In this document: positions 40,001 through 55,000 of the stretch, in pieces
Layout: every line of letters starts with the position of its first letter
Position numbering within the stretch: position 1 is the stretch's first letter
Assembly: GCA_001770815.1 (NCBI GenBank)
Contig: MESD01000193.1
Coordinates: 18,743-82,742, forward strand
Reading direction: 5' to 3'
DNA: 64,000 bases
DNA from: Burkholderiales bacterium RIFCSPHIGHO2_12_FULL_69_20
Lineage (GTDB): Bacteria; Pseudomonadota; Gammaproteobacteria; Burkholderiales; Burkholderiaceae_C
The notes under the pieces: generated by a model
The model's database searches: none
Told to the model about the DNA's origin: nothing
Seen by the model: only the letters and a program-made list of their open reading frames with translations
Program-made: the position numbers and the translations under genes

Positions 40001-43000
40001 ACCACCAGCGGCTCGACGTCGAGGAAGGCGATGGTATTGGCAGCCAGCGCCACGCTGCCGGCATGGGCCAGCGTGGCATTCGGTTGGTAGGTGGCACCGG
40101 GCGTGGCGCCGTCGCCGACGATGCGCAGCGTATCGCCCACGCCGCCGGCGCTGCCGCTGCCGCCGTTGAACTGCAGGTGGATGGCGCCGGCCGTGGCGCC
40201 CGCCAGCAGCCGCGCCGCGCCCTCGGCCTTGCTGCCGGGCTCATACAGCGCGACATCGGCGGCGAACTGGATGTAGAAGCCGCGCTGTGAATCGAACAGC
40301 CGGTCGGCGCCGAGGTCGGCGATGTTTTGCCAGCCGTTCGTGGCTGCGTCGCCCGCCACGGCGGCGGCCAACGTGACCGCGGCACCGGCGTCGTTCACCA
40401 GCTTGAACTGCCAGCCGCTGCCGCCCAGCTGTGTCTCGACGTAGTACGGGCCGGGTGGCAGGCTCTGCAGCGATGGCGACACCACCGCACCGCCGGAATA
40501 GGCCGCCGTGACGGTCTGCGACAGCGCACCGATGCTGTCCAGCGACACCATGCCGAGGTCGACAAAGGCCAGGTCGTCGTGCTCATCGCCGTTGAAGACC
40601 ATCAGGTGCTGCCCGGCGCCACTGCCGTTGTCGACGCCGTTGTCGACGAAGAAGGTGTCCTTGCCGGCGCCGGCATTGACCTGCAGGTCGAAGCCGTGGT
40701 GGCCGGTGGCCACGCGCAGCTTGTCGTCGCCGGTGCCCAGCGTGACCAGCACCGATTCGATGCCACGGGTGTGCACGTTGACCGGGCGCTTGGTCTCCGT
40801 CTGGCCCAGCGCCATCGACTCGAAGACGGTGGTGGTCGGATCGTCGCCGAACAGCTGGGTGAACAACTGCACCTGGCCGGCGTCGGCGCTGGGCACGGCG
40901 GTGGCCGGCACTGCCGGATAGAGGTTGGCGAAGGTCTGATTGAAGAAGACCAGGTTGGCGCCCGACGCGTCGGCCGCGTCTTCGTAGTGCACCGTGTCGG
41001 CCCCGCCCTGGCCGTTGACGAACACCGGGATGCCCTTGGGGCTGTCGAAGCTGGGCGGGTCGGTGTCGCGGGCGAAGCGGTCGTTCAACGAACCGCCGGC
41101 GGCCGTGCCGCCCAGCCTGATGCGGTCGCTGCCGTCACCGGCGTTGACCGTGAAGGTGGAGCCTTTGCCGCCCAGCGGATCCTGCTCGCGGTGCGTGGCC
41201 AGCAGATCGATGGTGTCGTTGCCGGTGCCGGCGTTGAGCACCACGGTCTCGAAGCGCTGGTAGACGATGTTGGCCATGCCACTGCGCGTGACGGTGGTGG
41301 TGTCGATCGGCCAGCCGCGATCGAAGGCCTGGTTGATCGCCACCTGCACCTGGTCGCGCAGGGCCTGCGCACTGGCGTAGTTGCCGGCGGCCACCGTCAT
41401 CGGAAGTGACCGGCCGGCAAACACCAGGTTGAAGCCCACCGGACTGAACAGCGTATTGCCGCTGCGGGCGGCGGCGATCAACGCTTGCGCGGCCGCCGCC
41501 GAGGCGGCGTCCAGCGGCAGCGCGAAGCCGATGGCGCCCGCCGCATCGAGCACGACCGCGACCTTGCGCGCACCGTCGAAGGCCTGGTCCACCGCGGCCT
41601 GCACATGGGCCTGCAACTGCGCCGCGCTGGTCAAGCCGGGCGCGGCGGCCACGGCCACCGCCACGGCGCTGCCGTCGTAGCCCAGGCTGAGGTTCAGCGC
41701 GGTGGGCAGGGTATTGCCGCTGCGCGCGCCGGCCACGCCGGCCGCGGCGGCGGCGGCGGCGGCGGCGTCCAGCGTGTGGCCGTTGCCGATGAGGATCTCG
41801 CCGCCCGCGCCCACGCTGGCGTGCACGTCGTTGGCGATGCCGGCACCGAACAGCGCGCGGCTGCCGGTGATGGCGTTGTCGACGGCAAAGCGCTGGCCGA
41901 CCGCATTGCGCTGGTCGTTGATGAACAGCTGGTCACCGCCCTCGGGGCCTTCGCCCACCAGCGTGAAGCGGCCCTGGATGCCGTCGAGCGTGCCGGTGCC
42001 TTCGGCGCCCTGGTGCGTGCCGACATGGGCGGTGTCGAAGCCACCGCCCATCATCAGCGTCAGGTCGAGACCGGCCGCCACCGAGGCGACGTAGAAGATG
42101 TCGCGCTGCGCGCCGAGCTGGAGGGTGATGCGCTCGGCCGGCGCCAGTGCGACCGAGCCGGTGATGCCCAGGCCGGTGACGGCGTTGCCCTCGAAGCTGC
42201 CGATATTGGGCTGGTCGTCGCCGGAGTCGTCGAGCGTGACGGTGTCCAAGCCCTCGCGGGCATCGAGCACCAGCTCGCCGGCCAGGAAATCGAGCCGGCG
42301 CAGCGACGACGAGTTCAGCCCGCTTTCGGTGGCGCCGATGGTGAAGGTGTCGTCGCCCGCGCCGCCCAGCAGGGTGGCCTTGACGCCGGCGCGGGTGCTG
42401 TCGACGTTGAAGACGTTGCCCTGGTCGCCCAGTACGACGTTGACGTTCTCCACCGTGCCGGCGCCGCGCGTGGCGTAGTAGAGGGCACCCGGGTCGTTGC
42501 CCGGCAGCACGTAGCCGGCGCCGAACATCGTGTGGATCGAACGCAGCGCATTGCTGCCCATGCCCAGGCCGGTGATGCCGATGGCGGTGAGCTGGCCGGT
42601 CTGGCCACCCGCGGCATCGCCAAACACGGTCAGCGCATCGTTGCCAGCGTCGCCTTCGAAGGCGACGACGCCGCTGATGCCGGTCAGCTGATGGCTGGCG
42701 TTGCCGACGTCCAGCGCATCGTTGCCCGCGCCGCCGAAGACATAGACCGCCAGGCCGGCCGCCGCATCGTTGACGCGGAAATGGTCATCGAGGCCCGACA
42801 GGCCGATCACCAGCGCCGTGTTGGCGGTGGGGTCGAAACGGATCGCGGCGCTGTTGCCCAGACCCGTGATGCCGCCGCCCAGCAAGGCGCCGTCGAGCGC
42901 GGACGCACTGCCGCCCGCACCCAGGTAGATGGCATCGCGGGTGCCAACGGGTCCGGCACTGCCGGGGTTGAGCGTCAGCGTTGCCGTGATGCGGCTCAGG

Positions 43001-46000
43001 TCGCCGCCCAGCGCGCGCAGCGGGTAGGCCACGGCCTGCAGCAGATCGGTGCCGGCGGGCGCGCTGTCGTCGTAGTAGCCGCTGCCCATGAACAGGGTGC
43101 GCGAGGCGTTGCCGGCGATGTAGAAGCGGTCGGCGCCTTCGCCGGCATTGATCGTCAGCGCGCCGGAGACCACCGGGATGAAGAAGCGGTCGTCGCCACC
43201 ACCCCCCTCGATCAGCGTGGTGCCGCCCGGGTTGATGCCCCCCGGGTTGCGGATCTCGAACTGGTCGCGGTTGTCGCCGCCGGTGATGGTCAGCGTGGGC
43301 GCGTCGATGGCGCCGCTCAGCACGACGATGGATCCCGTGAACCCGTCGCTGGCGGGCAGCCGGGGCGGCCGGCCATCGACCCGGATGGTCACCGTGCCGC
43401 TGCTGGCGATGGCGGTGTCGGCGGCCAGCGTGAAGTTGTCGGCGATGTCGAGATCGACGCCGCCCCCGGCGCCCATGGCGCCGATGCGGCCACCCGCCAT
43501 CAGGATCAGGGTCTCGTCCACGTCGGCCGCCGAGTCGCGCACCGCCAGCTGCAGCCGTCCGGCCGCCGTGCTGGCGTTCGACACCCTCAAGGCACCGTTG
43601 ACTTCTTCGAGCGTGACCCCGGTCGCGGCCTGGACGAACAGCCGGCCCGCGCCGGGCACCGATGCCGGCGACCGTTGGCTCAGCGGCGGCTCGACATCGC
43701 TCTGGCTGGTGCCGGCCCCGTAGAGCTCGATCGCATTGGCGACGTCGCCGACGCGGCCGTGCGTGGACACCAGGTCGATGTTGGCGGCCTGGATGTCGAT
43801 CTCGTGGTCGTCGACACCGTCGGCGTCGAGCATCGAGCCGTCCGCGGTCAGCGCCACGTCACCGGTTTCCGACAGCGCGTCGACCAGGCGGAGGTCGCCC
43901 TGGGTTTCCCGCACGGCGATGCTGCCGAGTGCGGTGGCCTTGAACCGCCCGGCTTCGCTGTGTGACGAATCGATCTCGACGAAGTCGCCGGCGGCGCCGA
44001 TGCGCCCGCCGTGCGCCATCAGCGTGATGCTGTTGCCGGTGATCGCCGCCTCGCCGGCGCGCCCGCCGGGCACGTCATACAGCGCGGCGGCGGCGCCTGC
44101 CGCGGTGAGCGACACGTTGCCCGCGGCCGAGAAGATCTCGCCGACGCGCAGGTCGCCCGCGGTTTCGGTCAGCGTGATGTCGCCGTTGCTCAGCACCTGC
44201 AGGCTGGCGGTGTCTGCGGCGTCGGTGTGGGCGGTGATGCCGGTGCGCTGGTCGGTGATCGACCGCTCGGCGGTGACCAGCGTGATGCCGCCGCGCTGGG
44301 CGCTGATGCCGGCGAAGTCGTAGCTGCCGGCTATCGCCGTCTGGCGGGTGGTATCGGCAAACAGCCGGAAGTCGCGCGGCAGCGCACCGCCGGTGTCGGG
44401 CTGGAAGTGGCGGAAGTAGGTGCCGCTCAGGGCCGTCTGCCGCAGCGCGTCGATGCGCACACCGCCCTGGGTGCCGATCACCTGGGTCTCCTGCACGGCC
44501 GTGTGCAGCAGCACGTCGACGCTGCCGCCGGCATTCAGCGAGCCAAAGTCGAAGCGGTTGTTGCCAAGGTTGGTATCACGCAGGTGGCCGGTGAGCTCGA
44601 GGAACACGTCGTCCCTGACCTCGGTCAGGCCAGCGGCGGCCTGCACGTTGCCGGGGTCGGCGGCCAGGTTGACCAGCTCCAGCCGGACGCGGTCGCTGCG
44701 GGTGCCGATAGCCTCGGCGCTGGCGTTGAAGACGTGGCTGCGCGCCCGCCCTGCCGCCAGGCCGCTGACGATGGCGCCGCCGCTGACCAGCGTGGTGACG
44801 CCCAGCGGGTTGTCGATCAGGCCGTTCAGCCGGATCGCCGAGGCGCCCTCGTTGTGGATGGTGATGTCCGTCGGCGAGGCGGCATTGCCGATGTCGAAGG
44901 CGATCGTCAACGACTGGGCGTCGAGCACCACCCGCGGCGACATGCTGGGCGAGGCCACCGTGATGGCACCCAGCGCCAGGGTCTTGTCCGACTGGTTGGT
45001 GATCGACACGCTGCGGTAGGCGGCGCCCTGCACCAGGGTGGCGTTGCTGCCGGTGATCTCGCTGTCCAGACCGGTCGTGGTGGCGCCCGCGAAGACCAGG
45101 CCTTGCGCGGCGGTGAAGGTGTTGGCCGTCAGGCGCGCGGTGCCGCCGCTGCCCTGGTTGACGATCGGGTCGACCGTGACGGTATTGCCCGCCACCAGCC
45201 CACCGGCACCGATGCCGCCGTTGACGGTGATGCCCTTGGCGGTGGCCACGGTGCCGTCGGGCGCGATCACCAGTTCGGGTGAGGCCGCCGGCAGCAGCAC
45301 GATGCTGCCGTTCCAGTCGATGCGGCGCTGCGCGCTGAAGCGGCTGTCGGTCGATGTGTTCTCGGGGCCGACGCCGTCGACATCGGCCGAGGCATCACGG
45401 ATGAAGCGGTTGACCACCTGCGTTGACTCGACCGTCAGGTTGACCGCGCTGACCCGCGAACCGGCCGCGGCCAGCACCGCGTTGAGGCTGTCGTAGGTGA
45501 TGCCGGCGGTGGCGTCGGCATCGGCGAAGGCCGCGTCGGTGTCGGCATTGGCGCCGGACTTCAGGTCCACGTCCGCATGGCGGGCGCTGATGCTGACGGT
45601 GTCGCCGACGATGCTGCTGCCGTCGGCCAGCGACACCTGCACCGCATCGAAGATGGCCACCGGGGCCACGGCCGTGGCGTCGGAATAAAAGCCGCCGGCC
45701 ACGCCATGCGCGTCGGCCACGATGCCCAGCCGGGTGGCATTGGCGCTGACATTGACGGTCTCGCCGCTCAAGCGGGCGTCGGCACCCAGCAGCGTGCTGG
45801 TGCTCGCGCGCCGCGCGGCGCTGCCGACGGTCACCGGCGCGCCGGTGTCGGCGCCCGAGCCCAGCCCGCCGGTGCTGACGAAGGCGGACGCGTTGACGCC
45901 CGTCTTGCTCAGCGATTGCACATCCAGCGTGCGCCGGGCGCTCAACACGGCGCCAGCGCCGATGTCGACCGCCGAGGCGTAGTCGATGGTGGCCGAGACA

Positions 46001-49000
46001 TCGGCATCGGCCACCGCGATCAGGCCGCCACCGATGCTCAGCGCCATCACGGCGGCATCGACCACCGTGCTGGAGCGCAGCTGGATGCCGCCGAACTTCG
46101 CCAGTTCGGCGGGGTCGGTGCCCTTGGCGCCGTCGCCGCGGGCGGTCAGCCTGGCGTTGTCGCCCACGCTCACGCGGCCCTGGCTGTCGACGACGATGTT
46201 GGATTCGGCATCACCCACCGCCACCGCGCCGCCGCCCATGTCGGCCGACGAGCCCACCACGTTGCCGGCGGCCGTGCCGCTGACGGTGATGTAGGCGCCG
46301 GCGTCGAGGCTGGCGCCCGCACCGATGCTGGTGGTGACGGTGGGCTTGCTGGTGGCCGTGGTGGTGGCATTGCCCGAGCGGATGAAGCCGCCGCCCGCGC
46401 CACTGGCCGACGCGGTGACCACGCCGTCGCCGGTGGGCGCATCGGCCCGCGCGCGCGCCGCGCCCACGCCGCCGAGCAGCTGCGTGCCACTGCCGGCGCT
46501 GGTGAGGTCGACCACCAGGCTGCCGCCGCCCACGGCGGTGAAGTCGACGGTCTTGCCCAGATGGCTGGTGCCACTGAGCACCGTGGCCGTGCCCGGCACC
46601 AGCCGGTCGAGCGTGATCGGCTGCGTGCCCGCCTTGTCGGCAGCCAGCTTGAAGCTGCCGGCGCTGACCTGAGCGGCGTAGTAGGTGCGGCCGTCGACCA
46701 GGCCGCCGATGGGCAGGTCCAGCGGCTTGCGCAGGCTGAGGGTGGCCTTGATCACCGCATCGGCCTGGGCGGCGGCGGCGGCGGCGGCCTCGTCGTCGAG
46801 CCCCTCGTCGGGCGTGTAGGTGTAGCGCGACAGCATGATCGGCGTGACCGGCACCGCGGGCACGGCCGCGGCATCACCCAATGCCTGGGCGCGGGTGCGC
46901 GCCAGCTGGATCTCGGCGGGCCTGGCGGCATCGAGGATCACGAAGTAATGCGTGCCGCTGACCAGCCCCAGCACCGGCTCGCCGGTGCTGGCCTGGTAGA
47001 TCACCTCGTCGCCCGCCAGCAAGCCGTGGCCGCTGCCGATGTAGAGGTTGTTGTGGTCGGCCGGGCTCAGGTCGCGGCTGGCGCCACCCACCACGTCGAC
47101 GGCCGACAGCTTGAATTCGACGGCCGCCGGCGCGCTGTAGGTCAGTGCATCGCCGTTGGCGAAGCCGTGGCTCGCCAGCGTGATCGTGCTGCCGGCGATG
47201 CTGGCGCCGGTGAAGGCCTTGGGCGCCACCAGGGCCGGCGCATCGGCCTGCAGCCGGAGGGTGTTGGCATCGATCACCTGCACCAGGTAGGCCTGGCCGT
47301 CGACCAGCCCGCCCACGCCGCCCGAGGCGGCGGTGCGGTAGATCACATGATCGCCGTCCCTGAAGTTGTGCGGCGCCGCGAAGCTCAACCGGTCGCGGTT
47401 GGTGTCGATCTTGTCCTGCGTCAGCGCCGCACCCAGCTGCAGCGTGTTGTCGCCGGTCTTGATCACGCCGTAGCTGCGGCCGTTGCTCAGGCCGCCGATG
47501 GCCGTGCCACTCTGCGCGTCGTAGGTCACCGTGTCGCCGCTCAGCAGGCCATGCGGCAACCCGAGGTCGAGGCTGTTGGTGACCAGGTTGACCTGGGTCG
47601 CCGCGTTGAAGGTGCCGTCGGCCGTCGGCCCGGCGATCACGCCCTGGGTCGATTCGAGCGTGATGGCGCCATCGGCGCGGATCACCATGCCGGCCACCAG
47701 CTCGGTGCTGACCTTGGGCGTGGCGATGGCCGTGGCGTTGAGGTTGGTCACCGCCACGCCGCCGCCGCCAGCGGCCTTGGACGCGGCATCCGCATCGCCC
47801 AGCGAGGTGGCCAGGAAGTTGACGTCGCCACTGGCGCGCAGGGTGCCGCCGCCGCGGGCCGTCACCGTGGGGGCGGTGTTGGCCAGCACGTCGGATTTGG
47901 TGATCGATACCGCACCGCCGCCGTTGGACTCGGCCCCGGCGGTGGTGGCGTCGTCGGCATCGGCCGTCACCCGCACGTTGATCGCGCCGGCCGTGGCGCC
48001 CGGCCCGGTGATCTCGCCCAGCGCCTCGGCGATGGTCGAGGCCGTGATCGTGGCCGTGGGCTGGCTGTCGGACACAGCCACCGCGCCGATGTCCAGGCTC
48101 TTGGTCTTGGCGTTGGCCTTGTTGCTGGACACCGCCTGCACCGTGACGTTGCCACCCGGCACCGACACGGTGGAGCCGGCCTGCAGTGCGGCACGCGTGG
48201 TCGACGTCACGGCCGAGTCCACCTCCAGCTCGGTCAGCGTGAGCGCACCGATGCCGGTGGACGTCATCGCGCCGTTGGCGTTGGACGCCGACTGCGCCTT
48301 CACCACCAGGTTGCCCGCGTCCAGGCTCAGCTGGGCGCCGCTGCGCACCTCGGCCTCGGTCACGCGGGTGAGCGTGATGTCGCTGGAGGCGTTGGTGATG
48401 GCGATCGCGCCGACCGCGACCACGCTGGAGACCGGCGTGGCGGTGTTGGTGTCGTCGGCCAGCAGGTCGAGCGTGGCCGCGTCGACGCGGGTGGTACCGC
48501 CGACATAGGCGCGGGTGGCGCCGCCAATGGCGGCCTCGGCGCCCAGCAGCGACACCGCGATCGCGCCGCCGGATGCGCCGATGGTCACCGGCGTGGCCAC
48601 CGAGTGGGAGGTGGCATGCACCAGCACGTCGTGCTCATGCGCGGTCAGCGTGGCGCCTTGCAGGTAGGCCTCGGCGGTGACGTTGATCTCGGAGCGCGAC
48701 TTGGCGCCGGCCGCGGCGCCACCGAAGCCGACCGACAGCGCGATGGCCTTGGTGCTGGTGGTGATGGACGGATTCGACTCGGCCGTCACCTCGATGTTGC
48801 CGCCGCTGGCCGTGACCGTGGCGCCATCGACGTAGGCCGCCACGGTGTTGGCCGCGGTGTTGCTGGAAGACGCCAGGCCCACCGCCACGCTGACCATGCC
48901 AGCCGCTGCCGCGATGGCCCGGATCTCGGCATCGATCACGGCGATGTCCTTGGCGGCCACGCGCACCAGGCCGCTGGCCTGCACCTGGGCAGCGCCGGCG

Positions 49001-52000
49001 ATGAACGCCTTCGTCGCGCTGGTGATGTGGTTCTGAGCCGTGGCCAGGCCGCCGGCGATGGCCGCGCCGGCCGGCGCAACCGCCGCCGCGGCGGCGGCCG
49101 CCGACGTCTTGGAGGTGATGCGGTTCGACTCGGTGGCGTCCAGCGTCACGTGGCCGGCGCTGGCCTGCACCAGACCGGGCCCGCTGATCGAGGCTTCGAC
49201 CTGGTTGTCGATGGTGTTCTCGGCCAGCGCCACGCCGACGGCCAGGGCTACCGCGCCGCCGCCGGCAAACGAGGCCGCCACCGCGGTGGCGCCACCGTCG
49301 GCCTTGATCACCGAGGTGTCGCTGGCGGTCAAGGCCACCGAGGCGGCATGGATGCCGCTGGTGCCCGCGCCGTTGATGCTGGCCTTGACCTGGTTGGCGA
49401 TCTTGTTGACCGCCGAGATGCCGGCGCCGGCGGCCGCCAGGCCGGCCGTGCCGCCGGCGGCCACCGCCACCGACCCGGCCAGCACCTCGGCGGTGATCAA
49501 CTCGTTGGCCAATGCGCCGAGCTTCAGCGCGCCGCTGGCCTGGATCGCCGAATCTCGGGTCCAGGCCATCGTGGCGGCCGCTTGCACCGCACCGGTCTGG
49601 TCGTGGCCGATGTAGTTGCGCGCCGCCGATGCGCCGATCGACACGCCGGCACCCACGGTGCCGCCGCCGCCCACGGCCACGGCCAACGCCGCCACGGTGG
49701 AGGTGATGGCCGAGGTGTTCTTGGCCTCCACCGTGACATCGCGCGCCGCGCTGATGCGGCTGGCGTCGATGTGGGCATCGGTGCTGGTGAGGATGACGTT
49801 GGTGGCGATCGCGCCGGCGCCGCTGAGCGCGATGCCGGCGGTGCCGGCCACCGAGGCGGCCACCGCCGTGGCGCTGTCGCGCGCGACGATGGTGTCGCTG
49901 GTCTGGGCCCGCACGACGATGTTGCCGCTGGTGCTGACCGGATCGGCGTTCGCGATGAAGGCCGCGACCGAATCGCTGACCTCGTTGTAGGCCACCGCCA
50001 TGCCCACCGAGATCGACACCGCGACGGTGCCGGCCGCCGAGCCGGCGACCGAGGCCGCGCCAGCGCTGGCAGTGATGCGCAGCGTGCTGTCGGCATTGAG
50101 CAGGATGTTGGCCGCGCTGATGCCGCTGCTGCCGTCGATCGCGGCCAGCACCTGGGTGCGCGCGCGGTTCTCGACGCCGACCCCGGCGCCGCTGAGCGCG
50201 CCGCCCGCGGTGCTGCCCGCACCGATGGCCACCGAACTGGCGTTGACCTTGGCATCGATGCTGCCGCTGGCCACGGCGTCCAGCGTCAGGTCGCCGGCAG
50301 CGCTGACGTTGGCGCCGACGATGCGCGCACGCACCTGTGCACTGGCCTCGCTGCCGCCGGGCAGCACCAGCTGCCAGAGGTCGGCGTCGCCGAAGTCCTG
50401 GCCGGCCAGGCTGGCCACACGCTCCAGGCGCCAGAGACCGGTGTTGCCGTAGTTGGTGCTGGCCAGGTCCACCGACAGGCCGTTTTCGCCGCCCCAGACA
50501 TAGACATTGCCGCCGGACTTGACGCGGGTCTGCTTGTCCTTGGTCTTGCTCAAGGTCTGGCTGCCCGAGGCGCTGGTGTGGTCGTAGACCAGCGCCGGCG
50601 CGGTGCCGATGTAGCGGTAGACATCGCCGGCGCGCACGCCTTCGAGCACCTGCACCGTGGTGCCGGCCGTGACGCTGGCCAGTTCAGCGGCACTGTTCTG
50701 GTCGGCCGCGACGCTGGCCGGATCCCAGCCGATGAAGTTGCGGGCCAGCGCAAAGCCGACCGAGGCGCCGATGCCGGCGCTGCTGCCGACACCGACCGAG
50801 GCGGCGGCCGCCGCGATGGTGGCCTGGATCGTCGCGCTGCTGACCGCGTCGAGATCGACCTTGCCGGCCGAGACCACGGTCGCGTCCTGGTCGATCATGG
50901 CATCGGTGCGCGACAGGATGACGTTCTTGGCCAGGGCCCCGGCGCCGCTGACGGCCACCCCGGCCCGGCCGCCGACGCCGATGGCCACCGCGGCGGCGCG
51001 GCTGGTGGCATCGATGGCGGCGCTGGTACTGGCGCGGATGACCAGGTCGCCCGCGGTGGTGGTCAGCGTGGCGCGGCTGACGCCGGCCGTGACCTGGTTG
51101 GCGATGTGGTTCTCGGCCAGCGCCACGCCGACCGACAGCGCCACGCCGGCGGTCGTGCCGACGGCCGCGACAATCGCGGCGGCGCCGGCATCGGCGTCGA
51201 TGGTGGAACGGTCGGTGGCCGTCAGCGAGACGCTGCGCGCGCGGATCCCGCCCGCACCGCTGCCGTCGATGGTGGCGGCCACGTGCTCGCTGATGCGGTT
51301 GACGCTGTCGGCGCCGGCGCCGCCCAGCCCGATGCCGTTTCGGCCGGCGGCCACGGCCACCGACGCTGCACCGACCGTGGCGTCGATCAGTTGCTGCGCA
51401 TCGGCCGTGAGGCGCAGCGCACCGCTGGTGGCGGTGACGCTGGTGTCCTCAAGATAGGCACGCACCTCGAGCGCCTGCTCGGTATCGGCGTCACTCCAGC
51501 CGATGAGGTTGCGCGCACGCGCCGCCCCCACCGACGCGCTGCCCGCCGTCTTGGTCGGCGACAGGGCCGCCGACAGCGAGGCCGCCACCACCGTGGCGTC
51601 GATGCGCGACGTGCTGGACGCGGCCAGCGTGACATCGCCGGCACTTTGCAGCTGGCTGCCCGATGCCAAGGCATTGGTCGTGCCGAGCACGGTGTTGCGC
51701 GCATCGGCGCCGCCGCCGCTGAGCGCCAGCGCGCTGCTGCTGCTGCTGTAGCCGGCGGCCACCGACGCCGCCACCGAGGTGGCGGTGATCGTCGACGCAC
51801 TGGTGGCGCTCAACGCGATCGCGCCGGTGGTGGTCACCACCTGGCTGTCCTGGATCGAGGCCTCGACCGCGGTGTCGACCGTGTTGTAGGCCAGCGAGAC
51901 GCCGACGCTCAGCGCGCCGCTGCTGCCGTTGCCGGTGCTGGCCCCCACGCCGATGCTGAAGCCGTAGGTCTTGGCGTTGACGGTCGAGGTGTCGCTGGCG

Positions 52001-55000
52001 CTGATGCCCAGCTTGCCGCGTGCCCGCAAGGTCTGGCCAGGTTCGGCCGTGGTGATGCCGCTGTCCTGTACGCGGGCCTCGACCACGCGGGTGATGGTGT
52101 TCTCCGAATACGCCCCTGCGCCCGAGGCCGCACGGCCGCCGCCGCCGGTGGAACCACCCACCGCGCCGGCGCCGGCCAGCGTGAGCGCGTCGATCCTGGC
52201 GGTCGAGGTGGCGGCCAGCGTGATGTCGCCCGCAGCGTCGACCATCGAATCGTCGACCAGCGCGCGCACCAGCCCGCCGTTGATGCGGTTGAACGCCAGT
52301 GCGGCCCCGACCGACGCGCCGGTGGCGCTGCCGCTGCCCTCGGTCAGCGCCACCGAGAACGCCACGCCGCCGGCATCGGCGGTGAGGGTGGAGCTGTCGC
52401 TGGCGCTCAAGCCGACGTTGCCGGTGCCGGTGGTGCCGACGCGGCTCTTGCGCAGCCGCGATTCGGCACCGCCACGCAGCGTGTTCACCGCCACCGCGCC
52501 GGCACCGGCCACGCCGATGCTCGAGCCCATGCCCGAGCCGTCGGCCAGCGCGATCGCGCCGCCGATGGACAGCGCGTACACGCTGCCGGTCTCGCTGGCG
52601 TTCAGGCTGACCGGGCCGGCCGCCGTGACCGCGGCATCGTCGGCATACGCCGCGACGCTGTGGTCCAGGTTGTTGTAGACGAACGAGGCGCCCGCCGCAG
52701 CAGCCGACGCGCTGCCCTGGTTGCCCAGCGCCAGTCCGATGGCCAGGCCGCCGGCGATGCCGCTGATCTTCGAGGTGTCGGTCGCCGTCAGCGCCACGCT
52801 GCCGGCAGTGAGGGTGTTGGCGCCGGTGTCGGCGATGAAGGCGAGGGTCTGGCTGTCGAGGATGTTGACCGACACGCCCACCGCGACGGCCAGGCCCTTG
52901 GCCTGGGTGCCGGGCGGGCTGCCCGGTGGCACGCTGGCGTTGGCCACGGTTATGCCGGCACCCACCGAGGTGATGCGCGCGGTGTTGGTGGCGGTGACCG
53001 TGATGGCGCCGGTGACATCCGCATCGGCCGCTGAAATGGAGGCTTGGGCGCCGCCGTCGATGCGATTGATGGCGATGCCGGCGCCGAAGCCGGCCTTGCC
53101 GCCGTAGGCCAAGGCGCCGGCCACCGCGGTGATCCCGGTCTGGTCGGCGGCGACCACGGCCACGCTGCTTCCGGTCACGGTCGAGCCGCCGTCGATGCCG
53201 GCACGGGTGTCGGTGCTGAGCGTGTTGAAGGCGATCGAACCCGCGATGCCGATGCCGCGGGCCGAGCCGGCCAGGCCGGCCGCGATGGCCAGGATGTCGC
53301 CGGAGGCGCTGGCGTTGACGTTCAGCGCACCGACGTTGGCCAGCGCAGCGTTGGTGACATGCGCCGTGGTTTCGCTGTCGAGCAGATTGACCGTGACCGC
53401 GCCGGCCAGGCCCAGCGAGCCGTTGCGGTTGGTCGACAGGGCTGCCGCGCCCGACAGGGCGATGTCGTCGGTGGTATTGCCTGCGGTGACGTTGATCCCG
53501 CCCGAGCGCAACACCACGGCGTTCTGAATGCCGGCCTCGGCGCGGTCGTTCAGGATGTTGACCGAGACGCTGCCCGACACCGCACGCCCGTACTTCTGGC
53601 CACCGGCGGCCTGCGCGGCGTTGGCGTCGGTCTTGGCAGGGGGCGCATCGTCGGTCTTGGCCGCTGCCAGCGTGGCGGTGACGATCAAGCCTTCGTTGGT
53701 GGCCAATACGGTGGTCTGGCCGATGGCGCTCAGCGACCCACCACCCAGGCTGTCAGCCGCGGGCGCCAGCGTGTGGCCGTGGCCGCTGGCCTGCGACGGC
53801 ACCAGGCTCAGCTGCTGGGTCAGGGCGGCATCCGCGTACAGGCCGATGCGCGTGGCATCGATCACCTTGACGTAGTACACCGTGCTGCCGTCGGCGAGAA
53901 GCCCGCCGATGCTGCTGCCACCGCCGTTGCCATAACGCACAGCCTGCGCGTCATGGAAGGCATGCGCGCCGTCGAAGCGGATCGTGCCGGCACTGCCATC
54001 GACCGCCGGAGTGGCGGCAAACGGCACGCCGATGGCGTGCATGCTGCCCGTGGCCACCGCGCGGTCGAGCGCCAGCGTCACGCCGTGCAGCGCGTTCTGG
54101 TACGAATCGGCCAGCCGGATCCGTTGGCCATCGACCACCACGATGTAGTACGTCGCCTTGTTCGCCAGACCGCCGATGCTGTCGCCACCACCATGGCTGT
54201 ACAGCACGGCCTGGCCGGTGAGCAGGCCATGGGCGCCACCCAGCGCGATGGTGCCGGTGGCGGCATCGACGGCGCTGGCCGGCTCGAAAACCCGGCCCAG
54301 GTTGTGCTGCGCGCCGAGTGCGCCGCTGGCATCCAGATCGAGCCGCAGGCTGTGCAGGCTGCCGCTGCCGGGAAACGCGGCCGTGTCCAGGTTGATCGCC
54401 AGGCCGTCGGTCGCAGCCTGGGCGTCGGGCGCCAGTTGCAGGCGGACGTTGTCGACGCGGATCACCACATAGCGCCGGCCGTTGACCAGCCCGCCCAGGT
54501 CGGCACCGCCGTCGTTGTCGTAGATCACCGGGTCGCCGGTCTGGAAGCCATGGGCGTAGCCCAGCGTGAACTGATCGGTGGTGGCGTCGATCGCCGCGGC
54601 GCCGAAGCCGTCGGTCAGCGCGGCTTCGCGCACCGAGCGCGCCAGCGCCAGGCTGGTGTCGCTGACGCGGCGCACGATGTAGAGGTCGCCATCGACCAGG
54701 CCGCCAATGGCCTCGTCGCTGCCACCGTCGCTGTAGCGCACGTTGTCGCCGGTGAGCATGCCATGGGCATAGCCCAGGTCGATGGAATTGGCGCTGCTGT
54801 CGACGCCCACGGTCGGCGCCGCCTGGCTCAGTGCTGCCGCCTGGTCGCCGATCAGCGCCTGGGTGTCGCGGTCGATCAGGTTGGTGGCCGCCGCCACGCC
54901 GAAGCCCACGCTCTTGCCGATGCTGATGCCACCGGCGATGTTGAGGTTGAACGCGTCGTCGTTGGCCGTCACGTCCACCGTGCCGCTGGCCGCCAGCACC

